NCBI GenBank assembly: GCA_964507405.1
Contig: CAZDPJ010000003.1
Coordinates: 1-64,000 of the forward strand
From: UMGS75 sp964507405
GTDB lineage: Bacteria; Bacillota_I; Bacilli_A; ML615J-28; CAG-313
Length of the DNA stretch: 64,000 nt
Direction: 5' to 3'
Both the position numbers and the translations under genes were made by a program. The notes below the pieces were generated by a model. That model saw nothing but the letters and a program-made list of their open reading frames with translations, ran no database searches and was not told the origin of the DNA. Below, in pieces: positions 35,553 to 43,833 of this stretch. Positions within the stretch are counted from its first letter, which is position 1. Each line of letters opens with the position of its first letter.

Positions 35553-37379
35553 ATGAGCATTGATTATCAATACTTAAAAGAAAGACAAAAATATATCCGT
35601 AATTTTTCGATCATTGCTCATATTGACCATGGCAAAAGTACTTTAGCAGATCGAATCTTAGAAAAAACAAAAACTGTTGAATTAAGAGAAATGCGTGAAC
35701 AATTGCTTGATAACATGGATTTAGAACGTGAAAGAGGAATTACAATTAAACTTAATGCGGTTGAACTTGAATATCATGCGAAAGATGGTAATACTTATTT
35801 ATTTCATTTAATTGATACTCCTGGACATGTTGACTTTACATATGAAGTGTCAAGATCACTTGCTTCATGTGAAGGTGCAGTTCTTGTTGTTGATGCTGCA
35901 CAAGGAATTGAAGCGCAAACTCTTGCTAATGTATATCTTGCAATTGATAATGATTTAGAAATTTTACCTTTAATTAATAAAATCGATCTTCCTTCAGCAA
36001 ATCCTGAAGAAGTAAAAAGAGAAATTGAAGATGTTATTGGCCTTGATGCTAGTAATGCGGTTCTTGCAAGTGCGAAAGAAGGAATTGGTATTGATGAATT
36101 ACTTGAACAAATAGTAGATATAGTTCCTTCCCCTAGTGGAGATCCATCTAGTCCTGTTCAGGCTTTAATTTTTGATTCTTATTATGACGCATATCGTGGT
36201 GTAATTCCATCAATTAGAGTTTTTAATGGGGTCATTAAAAAAGGTGACCATATTAAGATGATGGCAACTGGAGCAACATATGAAGTTTTAGAATGTGGTG
36301 TTAATACTCCTAAAGAGAAGAAAAAAGATTTTTTAAGTGCTGGTGATGTTGGTTGGATTAGTGCTAGTATTAAAGATGTAAAAGATGTTCGGGTTGGTGA
36401 TACAATTACGACTCTTGAACAACTAAGTAATGAAGCAATGCCTGGATATAGACAACTTAATTCAATGGTCTTTTGTGGATTATATCCTGTTGAAGCTAAT
36501 CGTTATGATGATTTAAAAGAAGCCCTTGAAAAATTAAAATTAAATGATGCGGCACTTGTTTTTGAACCCGAAACATCACAAGCTCTTGGATTTGGTTTTA
36601 GAACGGGGTTCTTAGGACTTTTACATATGGATGTAATCCAAGAACGCCTGGAAAGAGAATATAAATTAGATTTAATTGCGACAGCACCTAGTGTTGAATA
36701 TCATGTATTATTGACTAATGGTGAAAAAATAGTTGTTGATAATCCAAGTGCGTTACCTGATTTTACGAAAATTAAACATATTGAAGAACCATTTGTTCAT
36801 GCAACTATTATGGTATCTAATGACTATGTTGGTAATGTTATGGAAATTTGTCAAAATAAACGTGGAATATTTGTTGGGATGGAATATATTAATGAAACAA
36901 GAGTTGTTTTAAAATATGACCTTCCTTTAACTGAAATTGTATATGATTTTTTTGATCGATTAAAATCGTCAACAAAAGGTTATGCATCATTTGACTATGA
37001 ACTTGCTGATTACCGAGTTTCTAATCTTGTAAAGATGGATATTTTATTAAATGGTGATCGTGTTGATGCCTTAAGTGTTATTGTTCATCGTGATTTTGCT
37101 TATATTCGTGGTAAAAGTTTAGTTCAAAAATTAAGAAAACTAATTCCTCGTGAACAATTTGAAATTCCTGTTCAAGCAGCTATTAATGGAAAAATCATTG
37201 CTCGTGAAAATATTGCTGCTCTTCGTAAAGATGTTCTTGCTAAGTGCTATGGTGGTGACGTTTCACGTAAGAAGAAATTATTAGAAAAACAAAAAGAAGG
37301 TAAGAAAAGAATGAAACAAGTCGGTAGTGTAGAAATACCTCAAGAAGCCTTCTTAGCTGTTCTTAAAATTGATGAATAA
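35553..37379 (+). CDS. lepA: Elongation factor 4 (back-translocating GTPase LepA)
   Basis: A 608-residue translational GTPase that can reverse ribosome translocation and helps under ionic stress. The G domain has AHIDHGKSTLADRIL, RERGITIK, DTPGHVDF and NKIDLPSA. Family-specific parts include GFRTGFLGLLHMDVIQERLEREY and the C-terminal domain with KCYGGDVSRKKKLLEKQKEGKKRMK. SD AAAGGAG lies 8 bases before the ATG. A terminator separates it from hemW, its usual neighbour in Firmicutes. Confidence 0.98.
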   Translation: MSIDYQYLKERQKYIRNFSIIAHIDHGKSTLADRILEKTKTVELREMREQLLDNMDLERERGITIKLNAVELEYHAKDGNTYLFHLIDTPGHVDFTYEVSRSLASCEGAVLVVDAAQGIEAQTLANVYLAIDNDLEILPLINKIDLPSANPEEVKREIEDVIGLDASNAVLASAKEGIGIDELLEQIVDIVPSPSGDPSSPVQALIFDSYYDAYRGVIPSIRVFNGVIKKGDHIKMMATGATYEVLECGVNTPKEKKKDFLSAGDVGWISASIKDVKDVRVGDTITTLEQLSNEAMPGYRQLNSMVFCGLYPVEANRYDDLKEALEKLKLNDAALVFEPETSQALGFGFRTGFLGLLHMDVIQERLEREYKLDLIATAPSVEYHVLLTNGEKIVVDNPSALPDFTKIKHIEEPFVHATIMVSNDYVGNVMEICQNKRGIFVGMEYINETRVVLKYDLPLTEIVYDFFDRLKSSTKGYASFDYELADYRVSNLVKMDILLNGDRVDALSVIVHRDFAYIRGKSLVQKLRKLIPREQFEIPVQAAINGKIIARENIAALRKDVLAKCYGGDVSRKKKLLEKQKEGKKRMKQVGSVEIPQEAFLAVLKIDE

Positions 37380-37381
37380 TT

Positions 37382-37420
37382 AAAAAAGATAAGATGCTAG
37401 TCATTTTATCTTTTCATTTT
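37382..37420 (+). terminator. Rho-independent terminator after lepA
   Basis: AAAAGATAA and TTATCTTTT form a 9-bp stem, followed by CATTTTACTTTATTTT. Confidence 0.65.
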
Positions 37421-37467
37421 ACTTTATTTTGAACTTTAAATTTGTTATAATAAGAATGGTGAGTAAT

Positions 37468-38589
37468 ATGTTAGGATTATATATTCATATTCCATTTTGT
37501 AAGAAAATATGTAGTTATTGTGATTTTTATAAAATGGTAGTTAGTGATAAATTTAAACAACAATATGTTAATTATTTGATTAAAGAAATAAACATTAGAA
37601 ATATTTCTAAATATCAATTTGATACTATTTATATTGGTGGTGGTACGCCAAGTAGTTTAAAACTATCTGATTTAGAATTATTACTTTCTAACATTACTTC
37701 AAAAATTGATATGAGTACTATTAAAGAATTTACATTTGAAGTAAATCCTGAAGATGTATGTGAAGAATTAATTAGTCTCCTTGTAAAATACCAGGTTAAC
37801 CGAATTAGTATGGGGATTGAAACTTTTTCTACAAAGATTGCTAAAATTCTAAATCGATGTTATCATTCATTTGATGAAATCAAAGAAAAAATAAATATTA
37901 TAAAAAAGTATGGCATTAATAATATTAATGGTGATTTAATTTATGCAGTAAACACTGAAACTTTAAATTTGGTTAAATCTGATTTAAGGCGTTTACTTAA
38001 ACTTGGACTAACACATATTTCAACTTATTCATTAATATTAGAAGAAAAGACTATTTTATATGAGAAATATAAGAAAAAAGAATTTGATTATATTGACGAA
38101 GAAACAGATGAAAAAATGTATAAAGAAATAACTAGAATTCTTAAAAAAAATAATTTTATTCATTATGAAACTAGTAATTTTGCACTACCAAATTATGAAG
38201 CAATTCATAATTTGAAATACTGGAAAAAAGAAGAATATTTAGGAATAGGGGCTGGTTCTAGTTCTTATATTAATCATGAACGCTTTACTAATGTTAGAAA
38301 TATAAAACTTTATTATGATGGCCTTGATAATAATAATTTAAATATCATTGATACAAGTAAATTGTCTTTTGATGATGAAACAGATGAGTTTGTTATGTTA
38401 GGATTAAGAATGATGAAAGGACTTAATAAAGATAAATTTTTCAAATTATTTAATATTAGTTTAAAAGATAGATATCCTAATATTGGTAATTTAATTAGTG
38501 AGGGTTTACTTGTTGAAAATGAATCTTATATTTATATTCCAGAAAAATATAGTTATATTGCAAATCATATAATAATAAAAATAATTTAA
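37468..38589 (+). CDS. hemW: Radical SAM heme chaperone HemW
   Basis: A 373-residue HemN-like radical SAM protein. GLYIHIPFCKKICSYCDF holds the CxxxCxxC cluster ligands. TIYIGGGTPSSL, FEVNPEDV, NRISMGIETFSTKI and NGDLIYAV are core radical SAM motifs, followed by STYSLILEE and HYETSNFA. HemW carries heme rather than oxidising coproporphyrinogen, and the gene commonly follows lepA. ATG 37468 starts the family sequence and follows GGTGAG; longer frames lack support. Confidence 0.92.
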   Translation: MLGLYIHIPFCKKICSYCDFYKMVVSDKFKQQYVNYLIKEINIRNISKYQFDTIYIGGGTPSSLKLSDLELLLSNITSKIDMSTIKEFTFEVNPEDVCEELISLLVKYQVNRISMGIETFSTKIAKILNRCYHSFDEIKEKINIIKKYGINNINGDLIYAVNTETLNLVKSDLRRLLKLGLTHISTYSLILEEKTILYEKYKKKEFDYIDEETDEKMYKEITRILKKNNFIHYETSNFALPNYEAIHNLKYWKKEEYLGIGAGSSSYINHERFTNVRNIKLYYDGLDNNNLNIIDTSKLSFDDETDEFVMLGLRMMKGLNKDKFFKLFNISLKDRYPNIGNLISEGLLVENESYIYIPEKYSYIANHIIIKII

Positions 38590-38599
38590 GGAGGATATT

Positions 38600-39499
38600 A
38601 TGGAAAATCTTGTCACTGAATATACATCTTATTTAGCAAGTGAAAAAATGAAAAGTCAAAATACCATAAAGTCATATCAAAGTGATTTACTAAATTATTT
38701 ATATTATTTACAAAATGTAAAAAATATTGATGATATTAAAAATACTAATACATCAGATGTTTTAGATTATCTTACATATTTAAAAAAACTAGGATATTCT
38801 TCAACTTCAAGTTCGAGAAGTTTAAGTACTTTAAAGTCTTTTTATAAGTTTTTAACCCTTGAACATTATATTAAACATAATCCAACGCTTACAATTAGTG
38901 CTCCTAAACTAGATAAAAAACTTCCAACTGTGCTTTCAGTAGAAGAAGTACTAAAACTTTTAAATAGTTTAAATGATGATACACCATATAATGCAAGAAA
39001 TAAAGCAATGATTGAAGTAATGTATGCGACAGGACTTAGAGTAAGTGAACTTGTTAATCTAAAAATCAATCAATTACATTTGACAAGTAAAATGATTTCT
39101 ACAACTGGTAAAGGAAGCAAAGAAAGAATTGTTCCAATTAATGATTATGCGGCAAAGATACTTAGAGATTATATAGTTAAATATCGGGTTGAACTTGTTA
39201 AAAATAAAAAAGACAATAATTATTTATTCTTAAATAATCAAGGTGAGGCTTTATCAAGACAAAGTTTCTTTATTATATTAAAACGTCTTGCTAAAGAAGC
39301 TGGAATTGAAAAGGAAATTTCACCTCATACTTTAAGACATTCTTTCGCAACCCATTTACTTGAGGCAGGTACTGATTTAAGATATATTCAAGAAATGTTA
39401 GGACATGAAGATATATCAACAACCCAAATTTATACCCACTTAAGTAAACAAAAAATTAAATCTGTTTATAATAAAGCACATCCAAGAGGAGATAAATAA
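38600..39499 (+). CDS. xerD: Tyrosine recombinase XerD
   Basis: A 299-residue tyrosine recombinase. N-terminal SAM-like DNA-binding domain (YLASEKMKSQNTIKSYQSDL). The catalytic residues are visible: Arg in TGLRVSEL, Lys in GKGSKER, His-x-x-Arg in SPHTLRHSFATHLLEAGTDL, His in LGHEDISTTQIYTH, Tyr nucleophile in IYTHLSK. XerC/XerD resolve chromosome dimers at dif, and a dif site lies only about 3 kb downstream. xerD next to deoB matches Bacillus (ripX-drm), so XerD is preferred over XerC. SD GGAGG lies upstream; the gap to deoB is one base. Confidence 0.93.
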   Translation: MENLVTEYTSYLASEKMKSQNTIKSYQSDLLNYLYYLQNVKNIDDIKNTNTSDVLDYLTYLKKLGYSSTSSSRSLSTLKSFYKFLTLEHYIKHNPTLTISAPKLDKKLPTVLSVEEVLKLLNSLNDDTPYNARNKAMIEVMYATGLRVSELVNLKINQLHLTSKMISTTGKGSKERIVPINDYAAKILRDYIVKYRVELVKNKKDNNYLFLNNQGEALSRQSFFIILKRLAKEAGIEKEISPHTLRHSFATHLLEAGTDLRYIQEMLGHEDISTTQIYTHLSKQKIKSVYNKAHPRGDK

Positions 39500-39500
39500 T

Positions 39501-40679
39501 ATGAAATTTAAAAGAGTATTTGTTATAGTTACTGATTCAATGGGAATTGGTGAAGCAAAAGACGCAGCTAAATTTAATGATATAGGAGCTAATACATTTA
39601 AGCATATTGCTGAAGGGAAATCATCTTTTAAAGTACCTAATTTAGAACAATTAGGAATAGGAAATATTTGTGAAAGCAAAATGGTAAAAAGTAATCCTAA
39701 TTTAAAAGGCGTTGTTGCCAGACTTGAAGAAATTAGTAATGGGAAAGATACATTGACTGGACACTTTGAAATGATGGGATTAAAAGTTGAAAAGCCTTTT
39801 CCTTCATTTACAGATACTGGGTTTCCTAAGGAGTTAATTGATGCTCTTGAAAAATACAGTAAACGAAAAATGATTGGTAATATTGCAGCAAGTGGCACTG
39901 AAATTATTAAAGAATTAGGCGAGACTCAACTAAAAACAGGTGCAATGATTATTTATACATCTGCTGATTCTGTGTTACAGCTTGCAGCCAATGAAGAAAT
40001 AATCCCTTTAGAAGAACTTTATGATGTATGTTCGTATGCTAGAAAAATAACTAAAGAAAATCCCGCATGGCAAGTTGGTAGAATTATTGCTCGACCATTT
40101 ATTGGACAATCTAAAGAAACGTTTGTTCGAACAACTAATCGCCATGATTATGCTTTAAAACCATTCGATCGTACTGTTTTAAATTTCTTACAAGATAAGG
40201 GATATAGTGTAATATCAGTAGGTAAGATTTATGATATTTTTGATGGCTATGGAATTGATGAATCTAACCGTACAACAAGTAATTGTGATGGAATGAATAA
40301 AACGATATCATTGCTTGAACGTGATTTTTCTGGTTTTTGCTTTACTAATTTAGTTGATTTTGATGCTTTATATGGTCATAGACGTGATTTAGATGGTTAT
40401 CACAAAGCGATTGAGGAATTTGATAGTCAACTTGGCGAATTTATTAGTAAAATGAATGATGATGATTTGTTAATGGTTGTTTCAGATCATGGTAATGATC
40501 CAATTCATCATGGTACTGACCATACAAGAGAAGATGTTCCTCTATTAATTTATCATAATAATATCAAAGGTAAAAATTTAGGTACGCTTACATCTTTTGC
40601 TACAGTCGGAGCAACAATTTGCGATAATTTTGAATGTGAAATGCCAAAAATTGGTAAATCTATATTAGGTGAACTATAA
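39501..40679 (+). CDS. deoB: Phosphopentomutase
   Basis: A 392-residue enzyme interconverting (deoxy)ribose 1- and 5-phosphate in nucleoside salvage. It belongs to the alkaline phosphatase superfamily: VTDSMGIGEAKDAAKF (metal Asp), GKDTLTGHFEMMGL (phosphorylated Thr), VDFDALYGHRRD, VVSDHGNDPIHHGTDHTREDVPLL (metal ligands). SD AGAGGAGAT lies 9 bases upstream. It sits between xerD and a lipase-like gene, overlapping the latter by one base. Confidence 0.97.
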   Translation: MKFKRVFVIVTDSMGIGEAKDAAKFNDIGANTFKHIAEGKSSFKVPNLEQLGIGNICESKMVKSNPNLKGVVARLEEISNGKDTLTGHFEMMGLKVEKPFPSFTDTGFPKELIDALEKYSKRKMIGNIAASGTEIIKELGETQLKTGAMIIYTSADSVLQLAANEEIIPLEELYDVCSYARKITKENPAWQVGRIIARPFIGQSKETFVRTTNRHDYALKPFDRTVLNFLQDKGYSVISVGKIYDIFDGYGIDESNRTTSNCDGMNKTISLLERDFSGFCFTNLVDFDALYGHRRDLDGYHKAIEEFDSQLGEFISKMNDDDLLMVVSDHGNDPIHHGTDHTREDVPLLIYHNNIKGKNLGTLTSFATVGATICDNFECEMPKIGKSILGEL

Positions 40680-41599
40680 TGAGAGAAAGAAAAGTATTAA
40701 AATTTAATGATAAGACTAAGATTGTTACTTATTTATGGATGGATCCAATCCACCATAATGAAGGCACAATTGAAATATTTCATGGAATGGCTGAAAATAT
40801 TTTAAGGTATAATGAATTTGCTGAATATTTAGCTTCTAATGGTTTTATTGTTATTGGCCATGACCATTTTGTGCATGGGGAGTCAGCTACATCTATTGAT
40901 GAAATTGGGGAAACACTTGATTATGACTTTATGGATGGAATAATTAAAGCAATGAAACTTGTTCGTGATGAATATGATGAATACTTTATAAATGGTAAAC
41001 GATATTTATTTGCTCATTCGATGGGTTCAATGGCTTCACAAAGATATATTCAAAAATATCCTAATGATTTTGACAAAGTTATTTTGAGTGGTACTGATAT
41101 TGGTGGTGGTAAATATAGACTTGCGAAAATGATTATTAAACCATTTACAAGACACGACAAAATTAAATATTCTAATTTTGTCTTAAATCTTACAACTACT
41201 GGATTTAACAAAAAGTTTAAAAAGGATCATCCACAATTTGGATGGTTAAGTATAAATAAAGAAAATATTCATGAATATATTGATAATCCTTATTGTGGTA
41301 AAGACTTTCCTACTAATTACTTTTACTCCCTTTCTAAAATGATGTGTGAAAATGTAAAATCCAAAAATTTAGATTCAATTAACAAGAATATTAAGATTTT
41401 GTTGTATTGTGGAAGAGAAGACCCTGTGAGTAATTTTGGTAAATCTATTATTAAATTATCTAAGCTATATAATAAACATCAAATTGATGCATCATTTAAA
41501 ATAATAGATAATGCTCGACATGAGGTTCATAATGAATCAATTGATATAAAACATAATATTTTTGATTTGATTATTGATTTTTATAAAAAAACTAACTAA
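40679..41599 (+). CDS. Alpha/beta hydrolase, lysophospholipase / monoacylglycerol lipase-like
   Basis: A 306-residue serine hydrolase of the Hydrolase_4 (PldB-like) family. IEIFHGMAENILRYNEFAEYLASNGF is the oxyanion HGxxE-type region. FAHSMGSMASQRYI has the nucleophile Ser, CGREDPVSNFG the acid and DNARHEVHNE the His. No signal peptide was seen. It probably hydrolyses lysophospholipids or monoglycerides. Its ATG overlaps the deoB stop (TAATG). It is the last + strand gene before the terminus. Confidence 0.87.
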   Translation: MRERKVLKFNDKTKIVTYLWMDPIHHNEGTIEIFHGMAENILRYNEFAEYLASNGFIVIGHDHFVHGESATSIDEIGETLDYDFMDGIIKAMKLVRDEYDEYFINGKRYLFAHSMGSMASQRYIQKYPNDFDKVILSGTDIGGGKYRLAKMIIKPFTRHDKIKYSNFVLNLTTTGFNKKFKKDHPQFGWLSINKENIHEYIDNPYCGKDFPTNYFYSLSKMMCENVKSKNLDSINKNIKILLYCGREDPVSNFGKSIIKLSKLYNKHQIDASFKIIDNARHEVHNESIDIKHNIFDLIIDFYKKTN

Positions 41600-41633
41600 A
41601 ATATGATTAAATAACCTCTTTTTATCTTCAAAT

Positions 41634-41660
41634 TTAGGCCTTAAAATAGGCCTTTTTTTG
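41634..41660 (+). terminator. Rho-independent terminator ending the left-arm gene block
   Basis: AGGCC and GGCCT form the core stem (extended by TA pairs), followed by seven T. Confidence 0.85.
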
Positions 41661-41938
41661 CGTTTTTTAATCTAAAATGAATAAATATCGATTTGCATAT
41701 TTAAATCAAAAATAAGCCTAAAATAGCTTCATCTTATATACTTTATATAATATTTAATAATATAACAATACATATAATTAATCTATATTAAAATAAAATA
41801 TAAAGGCAAAACAAGCGTAAATTTTAAAAGATTAATTAACAAATGATTAATTAAACAATAAGAATTAAAAATACAAAATATCCTTTAATTTTAGTTTCAA
41901 ATAAAAAATATAAAAAATTAGACGCTTTAGACTTGATA

Positions 41939-41990
41939 ATAACCCTTCTGTGAGCGTCTGAAAAATAAAAAGATGAATAATTCTAATTAA
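41939..41990 (+). repeat. Terminus repeat, left copy 1
   Basis: ATAACCCTTCTGTGAGCG, then TCTGAAAAATAAAAAG and ATGAATAATTCTAATTAA. Good match to the family consensus. Points towards dif. Confidence 0.65.
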
Positions 41991-42071
41991 ACTTTTTAAA
42001 TCAGGGCATAACATAAAATATATAATAATTGGATATTAGAATTATTTAAAAAAATAAAATATAATAATTAT

Positions 42072-42125
42072 ATAAGCCTTCCTAAAAAAGATGAAATTTA
42101 AAAAGACGCATAAACACTAATTAAG
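42072..42125 (+). repeat. Terminus repeat, left copy 2
   Basis: ATAAGCCTTCC, then GATGAAATTTAAAAAG and CACTAATTAAG. Degenerate copy, same orientation as copy 1. Confidence 0.5.
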
Positions 42126-42170
42126 CTATAAAGACAAATAGTAAAAAAAGTTATATTCTTAATTAATAGT

Positions 42171-42225
42171 AATAGCCCTTTTTATAAAGAGCGTAATATA
42201 AAAAGTTGAATAGTTGTTAATTAAG
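42171..42225 (+). repeat. Terminus repeat, left copy 3
   Basis: AATAGCCCTTTTTATAAAG, then AGCGTAATATAAAAAG, TTGAATAGTTGTTAATTAAG. Degenerate copy, + orientation. Confidence 0.5.
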
Positions 42226-42258
42226 CTATTATAAAATAAGATCTTTATTTTAGTGATT

Positions 42259-42314
42259 GATAGGCCTTTCTAGAGAGGATGAAAATTAAAAAGATGAATA
42301 ATTACCAATTCAAA
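42259..42314 (+). repeat. Terminus repeat, left copy 4
   Basis: ATAGGCCTTTCTAGAGAG, then GATGAAAATTAAAAAG and ATGAATAATTACCAATTC. Its second half matches the right copy at 43170-43225 at nearly every base. Confidence 0.65.
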
Positions 42315-42341
42315 TTTTGGTTTGGTAGTTACTAATAAATA

Positions 42342-42390
42342 AAAATGCCTAGTAAAAGATGAAAGATAAAATACTTGATAATTAGTAATC
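42342..42390 (+). repeat. Terminus repeat, left copy 5
   Basis: AAATGCCTAGTAAAAGATG, AAAGATAAAATACTTGATA, ATTAGTAAT. The most degenerate left copy. Confidence 0.35.
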
Positions 42391-42458
42391 CACATTGTAT
42401 TTGTGTATAAGTATATGGAAAACATACTAGTTATCCACAATCAAAAAACTTATCAACG
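42386..42458. other. Cluster of DnaA-box-like sequences
   Basis: Four 9-mers lie within 73 bases: TAATCCACA (42386, one mismatch), TGTGTATAA (42402, reverse of TTATACACA), TTATCCACA (42431, perfect) and TTATCAACG (42450, two mismatches). The cluster ends about 50 bases from dif. It could titrate DnaA, or be chance in AT-rich DNA. Confidence 0.4.
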
Positions 42459-42506
42459 TTTATAGTTTTTCATTGATTTATCTAGGTTTTACTTTGCTTT
42501 TTTATT

Positions 42507-42534
42507 GGTTAACATAATATATATTATAGGAAGT
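42507..42534 (-). other. dif: dif site for XerC/XerD dimer resolution
   Basis: On the - strand the 28 bases are XerC arm ACTTCCTATAA, centre TATATA, XerD arm TTATGTTAACC. As I recall the Bacillus subtilis dif, the first arm has one mismatch, the centre is identical and the second arm has two. It lies at the convergence of the two gene blocks and 3 kb from xerD. Confidence 0.88.
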
Positions 42535-42838
42535 AAAACACAGATAAGTAAAACATCGAAAATAAGAGATTAAATGCTTCAAATCATTAAAATGGAGTAT
42601 TTATTTGTCGAATTCTACTTATTTTATTAAATAAACTAACTCATTTTAATAATCATGACTATATTTAAAAAGCTAAAATATGCAGTATTTTTAAAACATA
42701 ATCTTATACTGTTAATTACTCAGAATTAGATAGAAAATTCAAAATACCCCTTTAAATCGCCTTTAGATTTAAAAATAATAAAACAAATGCATTTATTGGA
42801 ATTTACTTCTTATTTTAAAGGTTATCTTTACAATTTAA

Positions 42839-42890
42839 GTTAAATAATTATTCATTTATTAAATTTCATACGTTTAGAGTAGGGTTATAA
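42839..42890 (-). repeat. Terminus repeat, right copy 1
   Basis: On - : ATAACCCTACTCTAAACG, TATGAAATTTAATAA, ATGAATAATTATTTAA. Opposite orientation to the left copies, so it points towards dif. Confidence 0.55.
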
Positions 42891-42924
42891 ACTACTAGTT
42901 ATTAATATTATTGTAAAAGCTTAT

Positions 42925-42976
42925 ATTAGTAATTATGAATCTATTAAAATTCATGCGTTTAATGAAAGCTTATAAT
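42925..42976 (-). repeat. Terminus repeat, right copy 2
   Basis: On - : ATTATAAGCTTTCATTAAACG, with CATGAATTTTAATAG and ATTCATAATTACTAAT. Degenerate copy, - orientation. Confidence 0.45.
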
Positions 42977-43144
42977 CTATTAATTATTAATAAATAAATA
43001 ATCTAAATAATTGAATAGTAGTTATATAATTAATATTATTTCAGAAGCTAATACTGTAGTTTATATATTTAATGTTTTAAAGTGCTAATCCATGTTAATT
43101 ATAAATAATTAAATTTAAATTTAGTATATTTTTATTTTAAACAA

Positions 43145-43172
43145 TAAAAAAACCGGGATTTCTCCCAGTTTG
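43145..43172 (-). terminator. Terminator on the - strand at the edge of the terminus
   Basis: On - : AAACTGGGA and TCCCGGTTT pair around GAAA-type loop sequence, followed by a run of T. It ends the right-arm transcription before the gene-free region. Confidence 0.7.
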
Positions 43173-43225
43173 AATTAGTAATTATTCGACTTTTTAATTT
43201 TCATCCGCTCACAGAACGGTTATAA
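43170..43225 (-). repeat. Terminus repeat, right copy 3
   Basis: On - : ATAACCGTTCTGTGAGCG, GATGAAAATTAAAAAG, TCGAATAATTACTAATTC. Good copy just downstream of the HTH pseudogene. Confidence 0.7.
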
Positions 43226-43228
43226 AGC

Positions 43229-43746
43229 CTATTTTTTCTTTTTAAATGAGTAGACAGTAAAAATTAATAATATTATGATTGGTATTATAAAATAAATTGT
43301 ATTAAAAATAATACATGAATACCATGGTGCTGAATTACTTTGATCAGTAATCAATATGATAATTTCAATTATTGTTTTTATTAAAAAACTGGTTGTAACG
43401 AGTATTAAAGCACCTAATAATATAAATGGATGATGTTTCATCAATTTTACTACTTATTAGTAAATATGAAAATATAATTATTCCGATAAAACCAATAATT
43501 GCGATTATAATATCTAGTAAAAGTAACTTCTTCTTATTACTCGATATTTTTCTAAGTTGTAATAATTCATCTGAACTGATATTAAATAGATTACAAAGCA
43601 TAATAATGTTATCAATATCAGGTAAACTTAAATTTGTTTCCAATTTTGATATAGTTTGACGTGAAAATATTTAGTTTATTTGCTAAATCTTCTTGAGTAA
43701 AATTATTTTGTTTTCTTAATTCTTTAATTTTTTCACCGATTGTTAT
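43229..43746 (-). pseudogene. XRE-family HTH regulator with membrane tail, multiply broken
   Basis: Three frames join into one protein. Frame 1 has IGEKIKELRKQNNFTQEDLANKLN; frame 2 continues SRQTISKLETNLSLPDIDNI and LLQLRKIS, then a transmembrane helix; frame 3 has two more membrane segments and ends FTVYSFKKKK. The first shift is one extra T in a T-run (43664-43667 on the complement); the second is near 43415-43445. The expected start, 7 bases after AGGAG, is ATA instead of ATG. Intact relatives are helix-turn-helix repressors anchored in the membrane. Three lesions make it a true pseudogene. It is the gene closest to dif on the right. Confidence 0.82.
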
Positions 43747-43833
43747 ATTTAAACTCCTTTCGGGAATATTATATATCTTTATTTTAGAAAAATACATCAA
43801 TTTTTGTTTATAATTACTATCTTTTTAGTTGCT

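Larger units (their letters stand above)
41661..43144. other. Gene-free replication terminus region
   Basis: About 1.5 kb of extremely AT-rich DNA without any open frame of 60 codons and with stops throughout. It lies exactly where the + strand block and the - strand block converge. It contains dif, eight oriented degenerate repeats (the last just beyond the right edge) and a DnaA-box cluster. From 42535 to 42838 I saw nothing definite. No tRNA-like or coding remnant was identified. Confidence 0.75.

Noticed and set aside
42386..42534. Reading the AT-rich DnaA-box region as oriC.
   Set aside because: Genes converge on it rather than diverge, there is no dnaA, dnaN, rpmH or gidA nearby, and a dif site is present.
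41939..43225. CRISPR array in the repeat-rich terminus.
   Set aside because: Repeats are degenerate, differently spaced and in opposite orientations, with no cas genes.
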